From: CAZDOD01 sp964506935
Lineage (GTDB): Bacteria > Desulfobacterota > Zymogenia > Zymogenales > Zymogenaceae
Direction of reading: 5' to 3'
DNA length: 12,006 nucleotides
Assembly (NCBI GenBank): GCA_964506935.1
Contig: CAZDOD010000084.1
Location: 1 to 12,006 of the forward strand
The stretch's first letter is position 1, and every line of letters starts with the position of its first letter. A program made the translations under genes and the position numbers. The notes beneath the pieces are model-generated. The model saw only the letters and a list, made by a program, of their open reading frames with translations, ran no database searches and had not been told where the DNA came from. Below are positions 6,861-12,006 of this stretch, piece by piece.

Positions 6861-9242
6861 TTAGACTTCGTATTCTGTTCGGGATATTATCTCGTTTTGG
6901 GCCGTATCCGATAGGCCCGTAAAGATTACCGAATAGCCGCTTATCCTCACAACGAGATCCCGATACCTGTCGGGATTTTTCTGTGCCTCCCTCAAGGTGT
7001 CGGAATCAATCATGTTGAACTGTACTTGAACCCCACCCTTCTCGAAGTATGTCTTGATGAATGCCTCGAGGTTTTCGGATTTGACCTTTTTCCCCGGAAG
7101 GCGAAGGTTGAGGTTCGAACCGTTGTAGATCCTCTTTAGGGGGAGCTTGGTCACAGAGTTAACGACGAGTGTCGGACCGCCGACGGCGTTTCCGGTCGTT
7201 GGGGTGAGCCCGTTTCCCAGTACATCCCCCGACCAGCGGCCGTCGGGCGTCGCAGCGGTAAACGAGCCAAAGGCGAGGTGGAATCCGACCGAGAATATCC
7301 CGGGCCAGAATGCGCCGCCGCGAAAATTCTTGTATTTTTTTAGCTCATCGCAGAAGTGGTTTAAGACCCTGGCCGCCATCTCGTCGACCTCGTCTATGTC
7401 GTTTCCATATTTCGGGAGCTTCTTCAAAAAATAGGCCTGCATATCTTCGGCGTCGTCCCAGTCCTCGGCCATCCACTTTGCTAGATCGCCAATCTTTACG
7501 GTCTTGTCTTCAAATACCGCCTTTTTGATCGAGTACAGGCTGTCGGCAACGTTGGCAAATCCCATATACTGGACGCCAGTGGAGTTGTAGACCGCCCCGC
7601 CCCTTGTCACGTCGATCCCCTTCTCTATGGAGCCCTCGATCATCGCCGAGGCGAAAGGTGAGGGGAGGAGCTCGGCTATAGTCTGGTCGAGGCTTGCCAT
7701 CCCCTTGATGAACTGGCCGATGAAATGGGAGACCTGCGTGGTGTAGGCCTTCCAGACATCATCGAAGGATGAAAATTTCGCGGGATCCCCGGTCTTGGGA
7801 CCCGACTGGTAGCCGAAGGTGTTGTCGACGCCGTTTGACATGGCGAGCTCAAAGGACTTTATACCGTTAAACTGCACTGCGAATGTCGAGCCGAAGGTCT
7901 TTCCCTGTGCGTTCGGTTCGAGACAGCCTACGACACCGTAGTCGAGGGCGTCTTCCTTCGTGTGTCCGGCGTCGATAAGGGACTCGACGGTCGCATCGTC
8001 GTTGAAGATGTGCATCAATACGCCGTCTTTGGCGTGGTCTATAACCCTGCGGTAGAAATCCTCGGGGGCCTTATTGCTTAGCCTTACGCCGAAGTTGGGC
8101 TGGACGGTCTTGATATCGGCGTATGCGTCAAGGCCGATGTAGCTGAGCTCACACGTCGCATCATTGCCGTCTTTTCCGAGCCCGCCGACCGTGACGTTCT
8201 GCGTGGTCTTTCCTTCGGTCCCCTCACCGCCGGGGATAAAGACCTCCTCGAGGACGTTCCATATCTCGTTTGTCTTCAAAAATAGGAGGGACAAAAGCTC
8301 CCTCGCCTCATCGGGCGTGATATTCCCGGCCTTTTTGTCTGCCTCATAGTAGGGACTCAAGACCTGGTCTATCCGCCCGAGCGATATCGAGTTTCCGCCC
8401 GACTCAATCTGGGAGATTAGGTGGATGAAATATACACACTGAACCGCCTCATGTAAACTCCTCGCCGGGTATTCCGGAACCTGCATGCAGGTCTCGGCGA
8501 TTGTTTTAAGCTCTTCCTTTCTTTTCGGGTCGCTCTCGGCCTCCGCCATCGATGCAGAGAGGTGACCGTAGCGGCGGGCGAATCGGATCGCGGCCTCAAG
8601 TGACCTTATCACGGCCTCATAGAAGGTTTTTTTGTCTTTAGATTTCTCGATGTCATCGAGTTTTTCTATTCGCTGTTTTACCTCATCAATGATCCCGCGA
8701 AGCCCGACTTTCAGCACCTTCGGGTGGTTCATCGTGAAGTGGCCGATGCCGTAGGTGATCTCGAGCATCATCGTGAAGAGATATTTATCCATGTCCTCTT
8801 CGACATCGGGGGGGATGATCTCGCGCAGTCGATCTTCAACCGTCTTACCCCTCCAGAATGGGAGGATTGTATCGGCGAGCTCCCTTTTCTCCTCTTTTGT
8901 GATGAGGGCCCTCTGCAGGATCCTTTTCTCAAAGGTATCGAGATCGCCCTCTATCCAGGTCGACTTGTTTTCAGGAAATAGGGGGGCGCCTTTGAGCTTT
9001 TCGGTCCTTGTCCCGACTATCAATTCATCGTCCCTTATGACGACGCTGATGTTGTCCAAGATATCCGAGAGCGCCATGCTGATTCGGGTGAGAGGATCTT
9101 TTTCCCAGTTCTTCTTCATAGACCTTGTGAAATACCTCGCCCGCTCGATGCTGACCTCCTGTGGGGCGGATATAATGGCCTCCCTCAGACGTCCCACTCG
9201 GGTTTCCGGGATCTTTTGTGCGGTACTCTGTCTGGTCGACAT
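6861..9242 (-). CDS. Glycyl radical enzyme (pyruvate formate-lyase family), substrate unknown
   Basis: This 793-residue cytoplasmic enzyme carries the family's two hallmarks. The active-site loop GVVGCLEP (436-443) gives the thiyl Cys C440 and the candidate general base E442. The C-terminal glycyl loop VVRISGYSVIF (764-774) gives the radical Gly G769. An N-terminal PFL-type domain includes YGIGHFTMNHPKVLKVGL (164-181) and a central TVGGLGKDGNDA (351-362). The Cys-x-Glu arrangement fits eliminases and decarboxylases such as choline lyase, glycerol dehydratase and hydroxyphenylacetate decarboxylase. It is unlike the Cys-Cys of pyruvate formate-lyase. After the Cys loop the sequence is KTFGSTFAVQFN (448-459), where I recall KTEGWHD in diol and choline enzymes. 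The hydroxyl-binding Asp is thus absent and the substrate probably differs. AGGAG lies seven bases before the ATG. A dedicated activating enzyme is required but none is encoded nearby. The enzyme would be destroyed by oxygen once activated. Confidence 0.93.
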   Translation of the reverse strand: MSTRQSTAQKIPETRVGRLREAIISAPQEVSIERARYFTRSMKKNWEKDPLTRISMALSDILDNISVVIRDDELIVGTRTEKLKGAPLFPENKSTWIEGDLDTFEKRILQRALITKEEKRELADTILPFWRGKTVEDRLREIIPPDVEEDMDKYLFTMMLEITYGIGHFTMNHPKVLKVGLRGIIDEVKQRIEKLDDIEKSKDKKTFYEAVIRSLEAAIRFARRYGHLSASMAEAESDPKRKEELKTIAETCMQVPEYPARSLHEAVQCVYFIHLISQIESGGNSISLGRIDQVLSPYYEADKKAGNITPDEARELLSLLFLKTNEIWNVLEEVFIPGGEGTEGKTTQNVTVGGLGKDGNDATCELSYIGLDAYADIKTVQPNFGVRLSNKAPEDFYRRVIDHAKDGVLMHIFNDDATVESLIDAGHTKEDALDYGVVGCLEPNAQGKTFGSTFAVQFNGIKSFELAMSNGVDNTFGYQSGPKTGDPAKFSSFDDVWKAYTTQVSHFIGQFIKGMASLDQTIAELLPSPFASAMIEGSIEKGIDVTRGGAVYNSTGVQYMGFANVADSLYSIKKAVFEDKTVKIGDLAKWMAEDWDDAEDMQAYFLKKLPKYGNDIDEVDEMAARVLNHFCDELKKYKNFRGGAFWPGIFSVGFHLAFGSFTAATPDGRWSGDVLGNGLTPTTGNAVGGPTLVVNSVTKLPLKRIYNGSNLNLRLPGKKVKSENLEAFIKTYFEKGGVQVQFNMIDSDTLREAQKNPDRYRDLVVRISGYSVIFTGLSDTAQNEIISRTEYEV

Positions 9243-9277
9243 TTTTATTCTCCTAAAAAGTGATTTTCAATTATCTA

Positions 9278-9286
9278 ATTATACCA
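9278..9286 (-). promoter_or_regulatory. Extended -10 promoter for the glycyl radical enzyme gene
   Basis: The minus strand reads TGGTATAAT (9286-9278), a perfect -10 hexamer with the extended TGn motif. It lies about 35 bases before the ATG, giving a 5' leader of about 29 bases that includes AGGAG. No good -35 hexamer is present at 16-18 bases, as is common for extended -10 promoters. Its position in the 107-base gap after the SDR gene suggests a second transcript start for the enzyme and the genes below it. Confidence 0.55.
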
Positions 9287-9299
9287 CAAGATAGACCAA

Positions 9300-9328
9300 A
9301 CGGGAGTGGCGATTGACATTAGTCCCGT
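9300..9328 (-). terminator. Weak hairpin after the SDR gene
   Basis: ACGGGA and TCCCGT (9323-9328 and 9300-9305) form a 6-bp stem with a 17-base loop, 21 bases past the SDR stop. On the minus strand only TTT follows it before GG, so termination would be partial at best. With the extended -10 just downstream it may mark a boundary between two transcription units. Confidence 0.3.
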
Positions 9329-9349
9329 AAAATCAAATAAAGTTAAAGC

Positions 9350-10180
9350 TCAGACCCTGATGTCCATTATAGTCAAGATGAGAAAATCCCTGAGCCAGCG
9401 GGGAGAGAGCTTGTTGAGCCAGTAGAACACCTTGCTCTGGAATTCTATCTGGTTAAACAGCTTCGGATTTTTCTTCTCGACCACCTTCACGATCACCTTG
9501 GCGGCGAACTCCGGCGTGGGGGCGTCTTTTATCATCTTGTTGTCTTTGTCGATGAAACGTTTCGCCCTGTCCCTGTAGGGCGACCCCGCGGGTGGGAGTT
9601 TGTGGATCTTCGCCGCGAACGAGGTCGATACCTGTGCGGGCGATATGATAGCGAACTTGATGCCGAAAGGCTCAAGCTCGTATTTTGTTGCCTGGACCCA
9701 TCCCTCGATGCCGAACTTCGAGGCCGTGTATATCGACTCGAATGGGAACGGTACCTGCCCGACGATCGAAGACATCGCAATCAGCTTTCCCTCTCGACGC
9801 TCACGCATGGAAGGGATAAATGCCTGAAAGATGGCCATCGCCCCGATGACGTTTATCTCGAGACATTTGAGAGCCTTCTCCAAGTCTACCTCCTCAAACG
9901 GTCCGAAAAAGCCGATCCCGACGTTTGATAGTACGATATCGACATGGCCGTATTTTTTGAGGACTTCGTCCCTGAATTTCACAATCCCCTTCCTGTTGGT
10001 GATGTCCATTGTGGCGAGGTAATGATCGCCGCCGATCTTGGCGAGATCTTTCTTGATTTTTTCAACCTTCGGCCCGTCGACGTCAAATCCCGCTATCGAA
10101 TAGCCCTTTTCGGCGAGCATCTTCGCGACCTCTTTTCCCATCCCGTCGGCAAGCCCCGTGATAACTATAACCTTATTCAT
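9350..10180 (-). CDS. Short-chain dehydrogenase/reductase (SDR)
   Basis: This classical SDR has 276 residues and a Rossmann fold. The cofactor motif TGLADGMG (8-15) fits TGxxxGxG. Asp33, at the end of the second strand (GFDVD, 32-36), favours NAD(H) over NADP(H). The NNAG-type motif is SNVG (85-88), with N110 following. The catalytic residues are a Ser in MSSIVG (S138), Y151 and K155 in YTASK. The C-terminal part, from about 200, is longer than in minimal SDRs and may form a substrate lid. It ends in a hydrophobic stretch (WLRDFLILTIM), possibly for a lipid-like substrate or membrane contact. GGAG lies five bases before the ATG. The gap from the epimerase stop is 92 bases. It probably oxidises or reduces a hydroxyl/keto group of a pathway intermediate; the substrate cannot be told from sequence. 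Confidence 0.9.
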   Translation of the reverse strand: MNKVIVITGLADGMGKEVAKMLAEKGYSIAGFDVDGPKVEKIKKDLAKIGGDHYLATMDITNRKGIVKFRDEVLKKYGHVDIVLSNVGIGFFGPFEEVDLEKALKCLEINVIGAMAIFQAFIPSMRERREGKLIAMSSIVGQVPFPFESIYTASKFGIEGWVQATKYELEPFGIKFAIISPAQVSTSFAAKIHKLPPAGSPYRDRAKRFIDKDNKMIKDAPTPEFAAKVIVKVVEKKNPKLFNQIEFQSKVFYWLNKLSPRWLRDFLILTIMDIRV

Positions 10181-10253
10181 AACAACTCCAATAAAACGTT
10201 TTTGTCAAATAGGTATTTTAAAAACTTACTCTTATCTTATTGTTTGATATTTC

Positions 10254-10273
10254 ATCTCGCATCAGGCCGAGAT
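10254..10273 (-). other. Small hairpin overlapping the epimerase stop codon
   Basis: ATCTCG (10273-10268 on the minus strand) pairs with CGAGAT (10259-10254) around an 8-base loop, starting at the last base of the stop codon of the upstream gene. No T-run follows, so it is unlikely to terminate transcription. It may protect the mRNA 3' side or be chance. Confidence 0.25.
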
Positions 10274-11268
10274 CAGCGGATCTCTAACTTTCCCGATCTG
10301 TAGAGGTCTCCGATCTCCTCCATCGACTTTTTAAAATCGGGATAGGCAAACGAAAAGCCGGTCTTTTTCAGCTTTGAATTATCCACGATATAGTCATCGT
10401 AGAGGTATTTCACGGCGTCGTATTCGAGGTCGGGGATCTTCCCCTTTAGGCCCGAGATTAACCCGTCGACCTTGGCGGCGACCTTGACGATACCCAGCGG
10501 TAGGTGAGCCTTCGGGGGTTTCGCCCCGAATGCTAAAGACGCAAGCGTCAGTGCCTCCTCGATCGTGGGATTTGAGTTGTCGGCGATGTTGTATGCCTCG
10601 CCCTCGATCCCGTCTATGTGTGAGAGGTGGACGACCGCCACGGCGACGTCCTCGGCCCTTACGTTGGAGAGGACGACATCCCCCTTGCCGGGTATCGCGG
10701 TGATCGATGTCGGCCGCGAAAACGCCTTTCCCGCCCCGTCGGTGCAGCGTGGCCCGTAGACGGTGCACGGGCGGCAGAATATGGCTGGGAGCCCCTTTTT
10801 TATCTTCCCCATTACGACATCCTCGCCGTCCCGCTTGCTTGTCCCGTAGTTGTCCTGTGGCTCTCTCGGCCCGTCTTCGGTAAAAGGCCTTTTCGGATAC
10901 GGCCCGTAGACCGAGGTCGATGTCACGTGGACAAAGCGCTTTACCTTCGCTTTCAGTGCGAGGTCGGTGATCCGATCGACGCCGAGGACGTTTGTCGGGT
11001 ATAGCTTTTTGTAGGGCGTTGAGAAGTTGCATATCGCTCCGAGGTGAAAGACGCGGTCGACATCGCCCTCAAAGAGGGGAGGGAGCGTCTCGGGTCTTGT
11101 GAGGTCCGCGGCGACATATTCTACGCCGAGGTTTTTAAAAAACGATATATCCTTTCTCGGCCTTGCAGTCGCCCTGACCTTGACCCCCTCCTTTGCGAGA
11201 AACTCCACGAGGTGGCTTCCCATGAAGCCCGCGGCACCAGTAACAAGCGTTGTTCCATTAAATTTCAC
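10273..11268 (-). CDS. NAD-dependent epimerase/dehydratase, extended SDR (3-beta-HSD-like)
   Basis: This 331-residue extended SDR starts with a GTG codon. GGGAG lies seven bases upstream and no nearer ATG fits. The Rossmann motif TGAAGFMGSHL (10-20) matches TGxxGxxG. The active site is TSTSVYG (116-122) with Y141 and K145 in YGTSK. A later CRPCTVYGPR stretch is the conserved R-P-x-x-x-Y-G-P of this superfamily. Members act on nucleotide sugars, sterols, or dihydroflavonol-type ketones. The absence of any sugar-pathway neighbour, and an SCP2 gene in the same cluster, make a 3-beta-hydroxysteroid dehydrogenase-like alcohol oxidation more attractive than sugar epimerisation. That remains inference. 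It begins 22 bases after the padR stop, so it is almost surely co-transcribed with the regulator. Confidence 0.88.
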   Translation of the reverse strand: MKFNGTTLVTGAAGFMGSHLVEFLAKEGVKVRATARPRKDISFFKNLGVEYVAADLTRPETLPPLFEGDVDRVFHLGAICNFSTPYKKLYPTNVLGVDRITDLALKAKVKRFVHVTSTSVYGPYPKRPFTEDGPREPQDNYGTSKRDGEDVVMGKIKKGLPAIFCRPCTVYGPRCTDGAGKAFSRPTSITAIPGKGDVVLSNVRAEDVAVAVVHLSHIDGIEGEAYNIADNSNPTIEEALTLASLAFGAKPPKAHLPLGIVKVAAKVDGLISGLKGKIPDLEYDAVKYLYDDYIVDNSKLKKTGFSFAYPDFKKSMEEIGDLYRSGKLEIR

Positions 11269-11290
11269 GATAATCTCCCGTCAGATATTT

Positions 11291-11854
11291 TTAGTCGGCA
11301 AAAATATTGGCGATCTTTTTAGTAAGATCCTCTTCGGTGCTCTCCCCGATCTCTTTCTTGGCACGATTTAGCCAATTCAGGATAACTTCATTTAGAGATA
11401 AACCCAATTCCGTCATGAGGCGGACGTAGACGTCGTGATCCTTCCAGCGGAGGATGTTTTTTCGCCTCTTTTCCATCTGTCTCTTGTAAGATTCTATCTC
11501 TTCGTCGATGATCTCGAGCGAGCGTTCCCTGTCGCCGAAGCCGAAGAAGACGAACCGCAACAGGAACGGGTCGCGAAGGATCGCACCACGCTCGGGCGAG
11601 GATTCGAGCCATTCGGTGAAGGTCTCTTTTCCCTTTTCGGTGATGGAGTAGAGCTTTCTGTCCGGGGCGTTGACCTGGGCGATCTCCCTTTTGGTTACAA
11701 GGCCCTCCTCCTCCATTTTTTTGAGGTTCGGGTATATCTGGCCGTAGTTGATCGACCACATATGCCCGAAATTTCTTTCTATGTGGGATTTTATGCGGTA
11801 GCCGTGCATGTCTTTGTATTGAAGGAGCCCGAGGATGGCGTATTTGATTGACAT
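11291..11854 (-). CDS. PadR-family transcriptional regulator
   Basis: This 187-residue regulator has a winged helix at about 1-90. The start is MSIKYAILGLLQYKDMHGY (1-19). The recognition helix region NYGQIYPNLKKMEEEGLV (36-53) has the conserved GQIYP-x-L-x-x-L/M pattern. The wing is at about 54-75 (KREIAQ to RKLYSITEKGK). A long C-terminal helical domain (about 105-187, with IIDEEIESYKRQMEKRR) matches the virulence activator/dimerisation domain of longer PadR proteins. Members are usually repressors that respond to phenolic or hydrophobic compounds. GGGAG lies six bases before the ATG. It heads the cluster and its own promoter is overlapped by tandem palindromes. It likely represses this operon and is released by a pathway compound. 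Confidence 0.92.
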   Translation of the reverse strand: MSIKYAILGLLQYKDMHGYRIKSHIERNFGHMWSINYGQIYPNLKKMEEEGLVTKREIAQVNAPDRKLYSITEKGKETFTEWLESSPERGAILRDPFLLRFVFFGFGDRERSLEIIDEEIESYKRQMEKRRKNILRWKDHDVYVRLMTELGLSLNEVILNWLNRAKKEIGESTEEDLTKKIANIFAD

Positions 11855-11884
11855 TTTTGTCTCCCAGAAGTGGGTAAAAATGGG

Positions 11885-11924
11885 ATATATACAAAGTATA
11901 TATATACAAAGTATATAGTGTCAA
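11885..11924 (-). promoter_or_regulatory. padR operon promoter overlapped by tandem palindromic operators
   Basis: On the minus strand TTGACA (11924-11919) is a perfect -35. TATACT (11900-11895) is a -10 with one mismatch at an 18-base spacing; TATATA at 16 bases is an alternative. Two palindromes of the same design overlap it. ATATATAC-AAA-GTATATAT lies at 11885-11903 with 8-bp arms, and TATATAC-AAA-GTATATA lies at 11901-11917 with 7-bp arms. Their centres are 15 bases apart. The first covers the -10 and start site, and the second fills the spacer. This suits repression by the dimeric PadR protein encoded directly downstream. Confidence 0.6.
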
Positions 11925-11974
11925 GAAAAAAATGGGGGGAAGGTTATTTTTGGTTGGAGTTTTTTGCTGAGTTT

Positions 11975-12003
11975 GTAGGGGCGGGTTTCAAACCCGCCCC
12001 TAC
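11975..12003. repeat. Perfect 29-bp REP-like palindrome
   Basis: Fourteen-base arms, GTAGGGGCGGGTTT (11975-11988) and its exact complement (11990-12003), surround a single C. The GTAGGGGCG outer sequence is familiar from dispersed palindromic (REP/MITE-like) repeats in many environmental bacteria. It sits upstream of the padR promoter in an A+T-rich stretch. It could also work as a terminator for a neighbouring transcript outside the window. Confidence 0.65.
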
Positions 12004-12006
12004 TTT

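Noticed and set aside
6861..9242. Assignment as benzylsuccinate or alkylsuccinate synthase (fumarate-adding enzyme)
   Set aside because: The active loop has Cys-x-Glu typical of eliminases and decarboxylases, the protein is shorter than those synthases as I recall them, and no mutase, small subunits or activase accompany it.
10181..10272. TTGACA hexamer upstream of the SDR gene as a promoter
   Set aside because: It is too close to the start codon to leave room for a -10 element and leader, and no matching -10 is present.
1..12006. CRISPR arrays, tRNA or rRNA genes
   Set aside because: I saw no regularly spaced repeats and no tRNA- or rRNA-like conserved sequence on either strand.

Overview
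The window looks like a piece of an anaerobic bacterial chromosome, possibly Desulfobacterota-like. The main basis is an oxygen-sensitive glycyl radical enzyme encoded among CoA-dependent acid-degradation genes. The taxonomic guess is weak, because no rRNA or ribosomal protein gene is present. Most of the window has moderate to high G+C (45 of 60 bases at 4261-4320). The left end is clearly more A+T-rich (23 of 60 G+C at 421-480).

Left part (1-1853). Bases 1-176 hold a frameshifted N-terminal remnant of an IS30-family transposase. Next is an A+T-rich minus-strand gene for an isoprenylcysteine methyltransferase-family membrane protein. An A+T-rich divergent intergenic region with a long palindrome follows. 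Then comes a plus-strand gene for a single-pass membrane protein with a beta-rich C-terminal domain. That gene converges on the large cluster, and a hairpin lies between them.

Main part (11924 down to 1854). Nine consecutive minus-strand genes are separated by only 22-107 bases. In transcription order they encode a PadR-family regulator, an NAD-dependent epimerase/3-beta-HSD-like dehydrogenase, an SDR oxidoreductase, a glycyl radical enzyme, two glutaconate CoA-transferase-like subunits (A then B), an MmgE/PrpD-family protein, an acyl-CoA dehydrogenase and an SCP2-like lipid-binding protein. A sigma70-like promoter overlapped by two tandem palindromes precedes padR, which suggests autoregulation. 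An extended -10 promoter before the glycyl radical enzyme could start a second transcript.

Together the genes look like an anaerobic catabolic module. The glycyl radical enzyme would do a radical elimination or decarboxylation. The CoA-transferase would activate a resulting (di)carboxylate. The MmgE/PrpD protein and acyl-CoA dehydrogenase would process it further, and the two SDR-type enzymes would oxidise or reduce alcohol or keto intermediates. The substrate is unknown. The glycyl radical enzyme keeps the catalytic Cys-x-Glu and glycyl loop but lacks the His-Asp pair I recall from diol and choline enzymes. The MmgE/PrpD protein lacks one recalled active-site His, and the dehydrogenase has its catalytic Glu in the isovaleryl-CoA dehydrogenase position. 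No radical-SAM activating enzyme is in the window. The right end carries a perfect 29-bp REP-like palindrome.
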